Part shown: positions 46,451-54,399 of the stretch, piece by piece | Layout: every line of letters begins with the position of its first letter | Position numbering within the stretch: the first letter of the stretch is position 1 | DNA from: Peribacillus muralis | GTDB lineage: Bacteria; Bacillota; Bacilli; Bacillales; DSM-1321 | NCBI RefSeq assembly: GCF_001645685.2 | Contig: NZ_CP017081.1 | Location: 1-64,000, forward strand | DNA: 64,000 nt | Reading direction: 5' to 3' | Translations under genes and position numbers: made by a program | The notes under the pieces: model-generated | Told to the model about the DNA's origin: nothing | What the model saw: the letters and a program-made list of their open reading frames with translations, nothing else | The model's database searches: none

Positions 46451-46458
46451 CCTCCAGG
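46451..46458. repeat. 8-bp target duplication, right copy
   Basis: CCTCCAGG, identical to the left copy at 44014-44021. Confidence 0.95.
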
Positions 46459-46683
46459 AACGCGTGATATTTGTAGAATTTGTTTTTGGGAAGATGAAAA
46501 TTACCAATATGAATATCCAGATGAAGATGGTGCAAATAAAATTTCTTTTAGAGAGTCACAACAAAACTCTATAAAATTTGGCGTTAGCGATCTAGATTTT
46601 TCGGAAAACGTAAGAAAGCCAAATAATTCCGATATAAAGGATCCAAATTGGAAACCGATATGAGTTTATATAGGGAATTATTA

Positions 46684-46766
46684 AACTAACGAGTGCGTTA
46701 GCTGAAGATCGGAGCTGTCTTTCAGGCAGCTCTTCTCTTATGGAACTAAAGGGGCAGGTTAGTTTA
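46684..46766 (+). repeat. Cassette repeat R14, full form
   Basis: AACTAACGAGTGC-GTTAGC, hairpin GAGCTGTC-TTTCAG-GCAGCTC, then GGAACTAAAGGGGCAGG and TTAGTTTAATAAGG. Confidence 0.95.
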
Positions 46767-46818
46767 ATAAGGAGTATAATCTGGTTGTAGGAATAGAACC
46801 TATTAGGTGGTTTATATA

Positions 46819-47292
46819 ATGGAAACAAATGCTTTATTTTACAAGATTCAAAAGAGAATGATTAGGACCGAGGATTATATAAAATGGTCGCACAACTTGT
46901 TGAAAACCGATGTGTCATCAAAATCTTTAAATATTATTTCTTCATTTCCATTTGACCAAAATATTTTCGAAGTCGAAGTTTATTTTAAAAGAGCTATCAA
47001 TGAATTGGCAATAGAGAAACCAACCCTTGAGAGATGTGCTAGAGCCTATATAGGTCATTTAGCCAATGAAATTATTAAAGAAAATAATCATTCATCGACC
47101 TTTGATTTTGCTTATATGATTTATCGGATTGTTGCCTCGGATTTAGATTACCCAAATGATTTGATGGAGTGGTATGAAATAAGTGAAATGATTGATGAAC
47201 TACGAAATGGTGATATACCTTTAGAGTTTGATGAGAACGATGTAATATCAAGGATTAAAAATGAGGCAGGTAAATATCTTAATAGGGATTAG
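46819..47292 (+). CDS. Hypothetical protein of about 157 residues
   Basis: ATG at 46819 (METNALFYKIQKR) follows TAGGTGG. The protein is mostly alpha-helical with VYFKRAINELAIEK, ARAYIGHLANEIIKEN and DYPNDLMEWYEISEMIDEL. No TM segment or signal peptide. It resembles immunity-type or DUF helical proteins, but I do not recognise the family. The gene lies between R14 and R15. Confidence 0.72.
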   Translation: METNALFYKIQKRMIRTEDYIKWSHNLLKTDVSSKSLNIISSFPFDQNIFEVEVYFKRAINELAIEKPTLERCARAYIGHLANEIIKENNHSSTFDFAYMIYRIVASDLDYPNDLMEWYEISEMIDELRNGDIPLEFDENDVISRIKNEAGKYLNRD

Positions 47293-47306
47293 TATTTCTT
47301 CTTCAT

Positions 47307-47322
47307 CTAACGGGTGCGTTAG
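47307..47322 (+). repeat. Cassette repeat R15, core only
   Basis: CTAACGGGTGCGTTAG: 6-bp arms around GGTG. No hairpin follows directly. Confidence 0.8.
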
Positions 47323-47609
47323 TGTGGTAATGAGTAATTATTGATCCAACGTAATATAGTATTTTACATAGATAGAAACTAATTATAAAGGAGTCTAAAG
47401 TTATGGGAATTTTATTCATCAAACTCTTCAGGCTCGCTTTTCTTATAGAGGTCCTACCAGCCAAACGCGGAAAACTTGGGCGAGAAACATATATATGGAA
47501 AATTATTTGAAAGGTTATACTAAGATGAGTGCGATGATAGTAACCTTGATTGGGGCATCTTCTCGACCATCGGAGGTACAGTAACAAAGCAAAGTTAGAG
47601 GAGGTTAAA
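47323..47609 (+). other. Interval with possible small ORF
   Basis: AAGGAG lies 9 bases before ATG at 47403; a 35-codon ORF (MGILFIKLFRLAFLIEVLP...) follows to TGA at about 47508. It may be a real small gene or a decayed one. A second short ORF (MSAMIVTLIGASSRPSEVQ) ends just before the GNAT ribosome binding site. Confidence 0.35.
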
Positions 47610-48164
47610 ATGGAGAAGCAAGCAGTTTTATTTCATTCATTAGAGGGCGAAAAAATCTACTTCAAAGCGCTAAGGATAGAGGATGTTCAAGAGATACATC
47701 ATTATGCGTCAGATCAAAAGGTTTCACGATTTATTGGCTGGAATTTGATGAGTACTTTAGAGGATACTAGACAGTTCATTGAAATAATGATAAAGCGTGA
47801 GTCGGAAGGAACTCATTTATATTCCTCCATTGTTGAAAAAATAACTCATGAAATTATAGGGACAGCCATAATTTTCAACTTTGACAAAGAAGCAAACCAA
47901 GCTGAAATTGGCTATGTGTTGCATAAACAACATTGGGATAAGGGGTATGGAACGGAGATTGTTGCGTTGATAAGTGATTTTGCATTTAAATCACTTAAAC
48001 TTCATAAGCTCCATGCTGCGGTAGTGCATGCCAATATTGGTTCTGCACGGATACTTGAAAAGAACAGCTTTGAGTTAGAAGGACGATTAAAAGACCACTA
48101 TTTCATAGAGGATAAGTACTATGATGCATTACTTTTCGGCAAAATTACGAACCTGGGAACTTAG
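47610..48164 (+). CDS. GNAT-family acetyltransferase (RimJ/RimL type)
   Basis: 185 residues from ATG at 47610, with AGAGGAGG upstream. It shows the RimJ/L pattern: IYFKALRIEDVQEIHHYASD, FIGWNLMSTLEDTRQFIE, AEIGYVLHKQHWDKGYGTE with the acetyl-CoA loop, and ENSARILEKNSFELEGRLKD-like ending (NIGSARILEKNSFELEG). Such proteins acetylate ribosomal proteins, peptides or antibiotics; the target is unknown. Single gene between R15 and R16. Confidence 0.9.
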   Translation: MEKQAVLFHSLEGEKIYFKALRIEDVQEIHHYASDQKVSRFIGWNLMSTLEDTRQFIEIMIKRESEGTHLYSSIVEKITHEIIGTAIIFNFDKEANQAEIGYVLHKQHWDKGYGTEIVALISDFAFKSLKLHKLHAAVVHANIGSARILEKNSFELEGRLKDHYFIEDKYYDALLFGKITNLGT

Positions 48165-48195
48165 CCAATAAAATATAGTTTCTTCCTATTCCATT

Positions 48196-48315
48196 AAAGG
48201 GCCTAATTCTTTAATAAGAATTGCTTTATTAATGAACTATCGGGTGCGTTAGCTTAAGATCAGAGCTGTCTATTTGGCAGCTTTTTTTTATGGAACTAAA
48301 AGGGCAGGATAGTCC
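48196..48315 (+). repeat. Cassette repeat R16, full form
   Basis: Leading hairpin region (AATTCTTTAATAAGAATT), GAACTATCGGGTGC-GTTAGC core, hairpin GAGCTGTC-TATTTG-GCAGCT, then GGAACTAAAAGGGCAGG and ATAGTCC. Confidence 0.95.
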
Positions 48316-48435
48316 ATTACACATATGGGTTATTATGGTAGTGTGTAATCTGCTTAGTCGTATATATAAAAACAAGGAACTATAAACCGAATATTGCAAT
48401 TTAGGTTTAATGTAAAAAAATCAATATCATATTGT
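48316..48435. other. Empty cassette between R16 and R17
   Basis: 120 bases with no ORF of length or ribosome binding site. The distance between the two repeats is shorter than any other interval. Confidence 0.6.
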
Positions 48436-48512
48436 GCTAACGGGTGCTTTACATTATTAAAAGGAGCTGATTACAGCTCCTTTCTTATGCAACTATAAAG
48501 AGGTAGTTTGGG
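48436..48512 (+). repeat. Cassette repeat R17
   Basis: GCTAACGGGTGC core, hairpin AAGGAGCTG-ATTA-CAGCTCCTT, then CAACTATAAAGAGGTAG. The hairpin differs in sequence from others but sits in the same place. Confidence 0.88.
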
Positions 48513-48630
48513 TCGTTAAACTAACTAACCTGCCATTTTTTAAAATAAAACAATTCTGAATCTAACTTTTTCCATTTTTATAAATTATAATCTTTTATGT
48601 AAATAACAAACAACTAAGGAGTTGGACATT

Positions 48631-49338
48631 TTGAAAAAGTATTCTCAAAGGTTTTTATTAGCATTCTGTAGTTTAGTTTTATTTACTACATTATTTGTAC
48701 CATTTACAAATGCTAAAGCATCTGAAAACCAAGTTAAATCGGTTAATGAAAATGAACAAGTAGACTCAGGAGAAATGTTAGACGAAGACGAAGCAGCAGA
48801 AGTGGAAGTATTAATTTTAAATCCAGAAGAACAAGCAGAACTAGATAAACTTTCAGCTCTTCTAGCTCAATCATTCGTTAGAAATGATATGGGCTCATAT
48901 TCATTTGATGTTAACAAAGCAAAAGAATTAGGCTTAACTCCAGAAGAAATTGAATTAGCTAATCATTTATTTACAGATGTATTGAATCAAAAAGATATTA
49001 AAAAAATAGTAGGGGATAACGCACCTGCCATTGTTACATATTCTAAAGCAAAAATAGCTGCAAAAGCACTTGCTGTTACTTTAAAGAAATATGGTTCGAA
49101 AGTAGATAGTGCTATTGATAAGGGTATTGATTTATTGCCTATTAAGGCAGAAAATAAGAAAAAGTATAAAAAGATTATTACAACTGTTGCTCTTGTAAAA
49201 GTACTAAATAATTTTATTGGAGTTACAGATACAGTTGAAAACCTAGTTGTACGTGGTATTCAAACATTAGTGCCTGGTATGCCTGATTGGATAGCAAGTG
49301 GAATTGCAAAAACCTTAATGATGGTTCTTCCAATTTAG
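48631..49338 (+). CDS. Secreted protein with Glu-rich linker and hydrophobic C-terminal domain
   Basis: From TTG at 48631 (after AAGGAG) about 235 residues: signal peptide (residues 1-29, cut near AKASEN), an acidic linker (GEMLDEDEAAEVEVLI) and a helical C-terminal domain of about 150 residues with many Ala/Lys helices and a hydrophobic amphipathic end (GMPDWIASGIAKTLMMVLPI). Similar ends occur in secreted bacteriocin-like proteins, but I recognise no family. The two genes following may be partners. Confidence 0.75.
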   Translation: MKKYSQRFLLAFCSLVLFTTLFVPFTNAKASENQVKSVNENEQVDSGEMLDEDEAAEVEVLILNPEEQAELDKLSALLAQSFVRNDMGSYSFDVNKAKELGLTPEEIELANHLFTDVLNQKDIKKIVGDNAPAIVTYSKAKIAAKALAVTLKKYGSKVDSAIDKGIDLLPIKAENKKKYKKIITTVALVKVLNNFIGVTDTVENLVVRGIQTLVPGMPDWIASGIAKTLMMVLPI

Positions 49339-49380
49339 TTTATAATTAAGAGATAATAATGATTTGGAAGGATATTCATT

Positions 49381-49650
49381 TTGGAAAATAAAAAACCTTG
49401 GTATTTAAGAAAAAAAATCCTATATTTTATTTGCATAGTAACACCACCAATTGGATATATTGTATTGGTTACTAATTTAAAAAAATTTAAACAAGAAGAA
49501 AAAATTAATTTCCTTACTATCTCAACTATTATGACAGCTATATGGGTATTGAAATTTTTACCTAAAAATATAGAATTATATGTATGGTGCTTGATACTAG
49601 CTATAATAATTGGGAATTTTATCCTAAAACATTTTAAAAGGACGAAGTAA
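49381..49650 (+). CDS. Two- to three-TM membrane protein
   Basis: 89 residues from TTG at 49381 behind GGAAGGAT. Hydrophobic helices are KILYFICIVTPPIGYIVLV and YVWCLILAIIIGNFIL. It follows the secreted protein by 42 bases and is probably cotranscribed; an immunity role is one possibility. Confidence 0.7.
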   Translation: MENKKPWYLRKKILYFICIVTPPIGYIVLVTNLKKFKQEEKINFLTISTIMTAIWVLKFLPKNIELYVWCLILAIIIGNFILKHFKRTK

Positions 49651-49652
49651 AA

Positions 49653-49866
49653 ATGTTAGAGAATACTAGTGTAGGATACATAGTTGCTTGTATTTCAGTT
49701 ACATTATGGGGAGTGTTTTGCTTTTTAGTCCTATTACTTCTATTCGCTTATGTTTTAGAGATGAAAATTTAAGGCCTAGTTTTTTTCTTAATGTTTTCTT
49801 TAGATATGTTGTAGGTATTATTTTCCCTATTGTCATATGGATATTGTATTTTAAATTTGTTTACTA
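49653..49866 (+). pseudogene. Small membrane protein, possibly frameshifted
   Basis: ATG at 49653 encodes MLENTSVGYIVACISVTLWG and stays open for 39 codons (stop at 49772). In another frame the downstream DNA encodes FRDENLRPSFFLNVFFRYVV then GIIFPIVIWILYFKFVY up to 49866, which looks more like a natural loop and TM. A shift near 49725 would join both parts. Either a 39-residue gene or a broken 70-residue one. Confidence 0.5.
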
Positions 49867-50110
49867 ATTTTTGTATTGTTGTAATTTAAAGGGGACAGCT
49901 AACCTATAAATTACGGGAGATTATAGAAGAAGAGACAAAGGTTGCTTTATATCCGATGTTAGAATTCATTGCACACAAAATTATCCATTACCAACAATGG
50001 CTAGAAAACAGGGAACTGAATGGGAAGAAGCAGAAGAAAAAGGGTATAAACTTGTTGATTCGTATGAAGAAACCATTAACTCTATTATGAATTTTTATAT
50101 CGAATTCTGA
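49867..50110 (+). pseudogene. Decayed cassette gene
   Basis: A frame with KQGTEWEEAEEKGYKLVDSY ends at TGA 50108-50110, next to R18. Upstream frames (GQLTYKLREIIEEETKVAL) shift. No start or ribosome binding site is clear. The original gene is not recognised. Confidence 0.5.
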
Positions 50111-50191
50111 ATGAACTATCGGGTACGTTAGCTTAAGAGCTGTCTATACGGCAGCTTTTTTTTATGGAACTAAAAGGGGAGGATAGTCTAA
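50111..50191 (+). repeat. Cassette repeat R18, full form
   Basis: GAACTATCGGGTAC-GTTAGC core, hairpin GAGCTGTC-TATAC-GGCAGCT with T8, then GGAACTAAAAGGGGAGG and ATAGTC. Confidence 0.95.
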
Positions 50192-50220
50192 CAATCAATT
50201 TGGATAAAGGAGGTTATAAA

Positions 50221-50454
50221 TTGTTAAAGTCTTTGCAAATAATTTTATCCATAACAGTCACTGCACTTGCAGGACATGTATTGATTACTGGTGATTTTAA
50301 GTTTCAACCATATATGATGTTGTTTTTTGGTTTAACGATGTTGGTAATGGGATTAAGAGAATTTCAAAAGGGACAAAAAGGTTACGGCTGGCTAAGTATA
50401 GTTTTATTTATATTTAGTATATTTGTATCAATCCAAAGTTTCTTATTGAAGTAA
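50221..50454 (+). CDS. DUF3953-like membrane protein (YczI family)
   Basis: 77 residues, TTG start at 50221 behind AAAGGAGGT. Three hydrophobic segments: LQIILSITVTALAGHVLIT, PYMMLFFGLTMLVMGLREFQ and GWLSIVLFIFSIFVSIQSFL. Short family of Bacillus membrane proteins of unknown role. Its TAA stop (50452-50454) is part of the core of R19. Confidence 0.8.
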   Translation: MLKSLQIILSITVTALAGHVLITGDFKFQPYMMLFFGLTMLVMGLREFQKGQKGYGWLSIVLFIFSIFVSIQSFLLK

Positions 50455-50530
50455 CGCGTGCGTTAGCTGAAGATCAGAGCTGTCTATACGGCAGCTTTTC
50501 TTTATGGAACTATCAGGGCAGATTAGTTCA
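50451..50530 (+). repeat. Cassette repeat R19, full form
   Basis: GTAACGCGTGC-GTTAGC (the stop codon TAA of the previous gene is inside), hairpin GAGCTGTC-TATAC-GGCAGCT, then GGAACTATCAGGGCAG and ATTAGTTCAAG. It is followed by GTGCATATGGA and CAACAATTGGACCAAT. Confidence 0.96.
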
Positions 50531-50656
50531 AGCGTGCATATGGAGTTGTTCAACAATTGGACCAATTATTGAAGAGTAGTCTTGTTTAGAATGAGTATAT
50601 TTGAAATAATTGGAGCTTGATAAAAAAAAAGAGTTTTTGTAGGTGGTGATTCGTTC

Positions 50657-51079
50657 GTGGAGAGTGTTTTCGTAAAGTTAATTTTAGTTTTATCTATTTT
50701 TGGACTTTTTCTCTTTTTCATTAATAAAGTTTTGAGAAAATGGCTTAATGTTGAAAAGAAAAAATTTTTTTCCTATGGCCATGTAAATGATAAACACAAA
50801 AAAATTGATTGGACAATTAGAATCATTTTTATTGTCTTTATGTTTATCGGTGTTTTCACTAACGTCAAACGTGACCCTTTAGAGCATATTTGGTTTTTGG
50901 AAACGCAGATCCTTCTGTTTGTTTTTATAATTGCACTTGAAACAGCTAGAGTAATTATGGAGAAGAGATATGCAGAAAATAGAAATGATTATATTTTTTC
51001 AACTATTCAATTAGCGATAATATTAATATTTTTACTTTCAGTGTTTACGACTGATTTTTTTGGATTGTTGAAATGGTAA
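50657..51079 (+). CDS. DUF4181-like membrane protein
   Basis: 140 residues from GTG at 50657 with AGGTGG upstream. Four TM segments and conserved FFSYGHVNDKHKKIDWTIRI and YAENRNDYIFSTIQLA, which match the DUF4181 family of Bacillus. Function unknown. Single gene between R19 and R20. Confidence 0.8.
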   Translation: MESVFVKLILVLSIFGLFLFFINKVLRKWLNVEKKKFFSYGHVNDKHKKIDWTIRIIFIVFMFIGVFTNVKRDPLEHIWFLETQILLFVFIIALETARVIMEKRYAENRNDYIFSTIQLAIILIFLLSVFTTDFFGLLKW

Positions 51080-51099
51080 AAAATCTATCTTCAGAAACC

Positions 51100-51204
51100 G
51101 GGGGCGCGATTCTTGAATGAAGTTCGCCTTTCTTAAGAACTAACGGGTGCAGGAGCTGATCAGCAGCTCCTTTTTTTCTGGAACTAAAGGGGAAGATTAG
51201 TTCG
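51100..51204 (+). repeat. Cassette repeat R20, full form
   Basis: GGGGCGCGATTCTTG leader, GAACTAACGGGTGC core, hairpin AGGAGCTG-ATCAG-CAGCTCCT with T7, then GGAACTAAAGGGGAAG and ATTAGTTCG. Confidence 0.95.
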
Positions 51205-51253
51205 AAAATTAATTTTCTTTTTTGGTGATTTAGATAAAGGTTGGTGAAGAATT

Positions 51254-51436
51254 TTGAAAAAAAATTATACGGTTTTCTTTTTACTTTTGTTTATTGTAGC
51301 TATTTCTAATGGTATGTCACTTAAAAATCATTTCAACTATTCTATGATTATTGGAGTTGGTTTAGCGACAATATCTATATTAGCTGCTGGATTTTCGCTG
51401 GGAAAAAGGAACAAGGTAAATAATTCACATCATTAA
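51254..51436 (+). CDS. Small two-TM membrane protein
   Basis: 60 residues from TTG at 51254 behind GGTTGGTGAAG. Two helices (YTVFFLLLFIVAISNGM; MIIGVGLATISILAAGFSLG) and a Lys/His-rich tail. Single gene between R20 and R21. Confidence 0.7.
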   Translation: MKKNYTVFFLLLFIVAISNGMSLKNHFNYSMIIGVGLATISILAAGFSLGKRNKVNNSHH

Positions 51437-51448
51437 ATTGTTTGTTAA

Positions 51449-51527
51449 GCTAACGTGTGCTTTACATCAATAAGGGAGGTTGTTAACGCACCCTTTTCCT
51501 AATGAACTAGAGGGTGCGTTACTTTAG
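51449..51527 (+). repeat. Cassette repeat R21
   Basis: GCTAACGTGTGC core, a hairpin with GGTTGTTAACGCACC, then GAACTAGAGGGTGC-GTTA. The second core here resembles the first-core type. Confidence 0.85.
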
Positions 51528-51682
51528 TAAGACAAATGAAAAATTGTTGGTGGTACCTTTTAACGTTGTATATCTGCATTTTCTTGACGCAACCTCTTTT
51601 ATTCTAATTAAGTTTTTTAACAAAGGTGTTAATTACTTCGATATAATTTTCCATATAATACTTAAATTGGGAGGTTGTGAAT

Positions 51683-52342
51683 ATGGGACTTTTAATTGTT
51701 TATGCAACAGGATTATTAATAGGTGTTGCTCTGGTTACTCTTAGTTCTTTTTTAAAAGAGTTGGATCATAAAAAAAGAAGTATTTTCGTGGCTGTGATTG
51801 GTGTATTTGCAGTCATTGGAGGTTTAGTCATTGGCGGATTTGAAGGGATGCCAATTAGTATAATAGGTATTGGTATTTTAACCGTTCCGATTTTACTATT
51901 ATTTGCCGGAAATAAATCAATGATAAGAAATATGGTTTTCGCAATAGTAGTATTGGTGCCATTAGCTGTCTTTATTTATGCTGGTGTTGATAAAATTTTT
52001 GGGGATAATTTCATTGTGGTTGCTAAAAATGAAAATTTGGATACTTATTTAAAACAGTATTATGAAGAGTTACAAGTGAAGACAGACAAGCAAGGATTTA
52101 AAAGGCTTGAACCAAATAATGGCGAAAAGGTGATAGTTCTTTCTTTAGGTAAAGAAAAGCAAGGCAATAATATAGAAGTTACAGGGATAGAAAAACAAGG
52201 TGATAGAACATTGATTAATGTAAAGTCCTTTTATAATCAATCAACAGAATAGAATCCAACTATTATTATTCTATTAGACAAACTTGGTAAAAACGTTGTT
52301 GTCCAGGATGCTGATGGAACTGTTTATGAGGAAGTTAAATGA
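51683..52342 (+). pseudogene. Membrane protein with VIGGFEGMP motif, copy 2, nonsense
   Basis: From ATG at 51683 behind GGGAGG: four TM segments with LVIGGFEGMPISIIGIGIL and a soluble domain (GNNIEVTGIEKQGDRTLI). A TAG at 52250-52252 interrupts after FYNQSTE; the same frame then continues NPTIIILLDKLGKNVVVQDA and DGTVYEEVK to TGA at 52342, matching the end of copy 1 at 35995. It is a recent nonsense mutation or programmed readthrough. Confidence 0.87.
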
Positions 52343-52370
52343 AAAAAAGGAACTAATGGGTCCTTTTTTA
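52342..52370 (+). repeat. Cassette repeat R22, degenerate hairpin
   Basis: AAAAAAGGA-ACTAATGGG-TCCTTTTTT: a terminator-like hairpin whose loop is a relic of the ACTAACGGG core. It starts at the last stop-codon base of the previous gene. Confidence 0.6.
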
Positions 52371-52471
52371 TTTAGAGTTTTTTAGATAATACCTATGTTA
52401 GCACCGATATTTTCTGTTTTATCTTAACCATTTGAATAGTTGTATTGGAATGGATAGATTGGAGAGGTTTT

Positions 52472-52963
52472 ATGTTTAAAAGATATAGATGGTGGATGGT
52501 CGTTTTAGCTCTTTCGATAGTAGCATTCTATTTTTATGACTTACTAAGTGCAGATAAACGAACGGTCGAGGAATATGCAAACAGGCTTTACTCTTATCCA
52601 CTTCCACCGAATACGGAAATTATAGACAAGGGTTTTGATTATGGAGTTTCGTATGGTGGAGGACCTTGGGGGAGTGGAGGTCAACCAACTGTTGTTGCTT
52701 ATATGAAGTTATCCTCTGAATTAAGCGAGAGAAAATTAATGGACTACTATAAGATCAATAGTTCTTTAAAAGGTTTTGAAGTTTACTTTAAAGGTGACGA
52801 AGAAATAATAAAAACATTTGATGGAAAGAAGAGTTGGTACGAAGGGAAAACTCCATCAAATCCAAGTGAAAAAAGTAATGAAGGGGAACCTATTGAACTT
52901 ATTGTTCAAAAAAGAACATTATTTGAATCTCCTTTTGGAGAACTTGCTGATGTATTCCATTAG
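52472..52963 (+). CDS. Membrane-anchored hypothetical protein
   Basis: From ATG at 52472 (GGAGAGG upstream) about 163 residues: an N-terminal TM helix (WWMVVLALSIVAFYFYDLL) and a soluble extracellular domain with YPLPPNTEIIDKGFDYGVSY and a Gly-rich GGGPWGSGG loop. No known family. Single gene between R22 and R23. Confidence 0.75.
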   Translation: MFKRYRWWMVVLALSIVAFYFYDLLSADKRTVEEYANRLYSYPLPPNTEIIDKGFDYGVSYGGGPWGSGGQPTVVAYMKLSSELSERKLMDYYKINSSLKGFEVYFKGDEEIIKTFDGKKSWYEGKTPSNPSEKSNEGEPIELIVQKRTLFESPFGELADVFH

Positions 52964-52993
52964 AAAGCATATTCTTTTTCGGTTGTGAAGTTA

Positions 52994-53076
52994 TACTAAC
53001 GGGTGTGTCAGCTGAATATCGGAACTGTCTTTAAGTTTTGCTTTTTTAATGAACTAAAGGGGCAGTTTAGTTTTAA
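52994..53076 (+). repeat. Cassette repeat R23
   Basis: ACTAACGGGTGTGTCAGC core, weak hairpin part, then GAACTAAAGGGGCAG and TTTAGTTTTAATAAAG. Confidence 0.88.
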
Positions 53077-53135
53077 TAAAGAATAACAAATTGTGAAGAA
53101 TAAGGAGTAGATAAAACAATATGAGGTGAATCTTG

Positions 53136-53549
53136 ATGATTAAAAGATACATAATTTTTTTTGGATTATTGTTATTTGTTATGACTCCTTTACAAACTGT
53201 TAAGGCAGAAACTGGTTCAAATGCGGAAAGAGAGTATTTCACGACAGAGGATATCATGGCAGATATTGTGTTTCCGTCTATTGATAAAGAGGTTGTAAAA
53301 GAGTATGAGGGTGATTCTTTCGTAGGCTGGCAATGGAAAAGAATTGTTGGTATAACTTACAATAACAATCATTCTTATGATGTTTCTGTTAGGATTGAAG
53401 TACCTTTAAAGGGAAATCCAAATGAATTTAGCGAGGATTTAATTAAAGTAAGAATTTCTCCATCTTGTGATAGTGAGAAACTTAATAAGCAGTTATGTGA
53501 TCACGATTTTACGATAAAAATTGTGGAATACAAACATTTGACCCAATAA
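53136..53549 (+). CDS. Secreted protein, possibly DUF3888-like
   Basis: About 137 residues: signal peptide (residues 1-24, cut near VKAETG) and a domain with EDIMADIVFPSIDKEVVKEY, YDVSVRIEVPLKGNPNEF and a two-Cys segment (SPSCDSEKL, KQLCDHD) that may form a disulfide. The first part resembles DUF3888. Single gene between R23 and R24. Confidence 0.7.
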   Translation: MIKRYIIFFGLLLFVMTPLQTVKAETGSNAEREYFTTEDIMADIVFPSIDKEVVKEYEGDSFVGWQWKRIVGITYNNNHSYDVSVRIEVPLKGNPNEFSEDLIKVRISPSCDSEKLNKQLCDHDFTIKIVEYKHLTQ

Positions 53550-53568
53550 GAATTATTCCCTTTTACTT

Positions 53569-53699
53569 CACTAACAGGTATGTTGGCTTTAATTCTTGGC
53601 TTTTCAGGTAAAAGCAAACGTGACTCACTGTACATCTATAACGCACAGTGAATGATGTTTGCTTTTTTCTTATGGAGTTTATATGGCAGGACAGTTTAC
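53569..53699 (+). repeat. Cassette repeat R24, extended hairpin
   Basis: CACTAACAGGTATGTTGGC core, a long hairpin (AAAGCAAAC ... GTTTGCTTT enclosing CACTGT/ACAGTG), then a degenerate GGAGTTTATATGGCAGG and ACAGTTTAC. Confidence 0.78.
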
Positions 53700-53838
53700 G
53701 ATGAACTTCTATTCTCTTCTGACAAGCAAAAGTTTTAAATGATATGAATAAAGTTGAATGAATATAGAGTTTTAAAGGGAAATAGAAAAATCGTTCGATT
53801 CAAAAAAAATAGAGAAAAGGGTAATCTCCTTCTTCCTT
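53700..53838. other. Gene-free stretch
   Basis: No ORF and no clear structure between R24 and the end of the minus-strand membrane protein. Confidence 0.4.
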
Positions 53839-54378
53839 TTATCGTATGAATATTGATCCAACAGTCCATGTAATGTGGAGGCTTCCACTTATAACTTTAA
53901 CTTTATAATCACTATAACGAGCATGTTCACTCAATCCTTGATTTCCCCTTTGGACTGAATCTTTTACATAAATAAATGAATTCAAAGAACTGTAAAATGT
54001 ATACGTACTTTCATACTCATCTTTTGGCCATAGAGATGGTTCCTTTTCATGTATAACATAGGGGGATGATAGGTAAATACCACTTTTAATAAAAGTATAG
54101 TTTTCGGATAAAATGGAAAACGAACCTAATAAGTAAAGAAAATTAGTAAAAATAACTAGATTAAACAAAGTATTTTCTTTCTTTTTATTAAGCTTAATCT
54201 TTTTCGATAGTATAGAAGTTGAAATAGGCATAACAATTAAACCAATTATCGCAATCCATTTATCAAAAGGTTCCCCATTCACCCATATTAGTATTCCCAT
54301 TAATCTCAATAGAACAAAGAGTAACACAAAAGCCGTTAATAATGATGCTAGATAGATGGTGAACTTCTTAAAATTCAA
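53839..54378 (-). CDS. Hypothetical membrane protein, reverse orientation
   Basis: About 179 residues. I chose TTG at 54378 because AGAGG lies 8 bases upstream; a GTG at 54387 abuts it. Three TM segments (IYLASLLTAFVLLFVLLRLM; WIAIIGLIVMPISTSI; LVIFTNFLYLLGSFSI) and a soluble C-terminal domain. Unknown family. It is opposite in strand to its cassette neighbours. Confidence 0.72.
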   Translation of the reverse strand: MNFKKFTIYLASLLTAFVLLFVLLRLMGILIWVNGEPFDKWIAIIGLIVMPISTSILSKKIKLNKKKENTLFNLVIFTNFLYLLGSFSILSENYTFIKSGIYLSSPYVIHEKEPSLWPKDEYESTYTFYSSLNSFIYVKDSVQRGNQGLSEHARYSDYKVKVISGSLHITWTVGSIFIR

Positions 54379-54399
54379 TGATTTCACCTCTTTGGGATT

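Larger units (their letters stand above)
43966..46663 (+). pseudogene. CPCC-family cysteine-rich protein, split by transposon
   Basis: ATG at 43966 starts MKYTCPCCGYKTIDEEPPG. A transposon (44022-46450) interrupts it. Rejoining one copy of the 8-bp duplication restores the frame: EEPPG-TRDICRICFWEDENYQ, ending NNSDIKDPNWKPI at 46663. The joined protein has about 88 residues and the CPCC plus CxxC cysteines of the CPCC (PF14206-like) family of unknown function. The 5' part was a cassette gene between R13 and R14. Confidence 0.95.
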
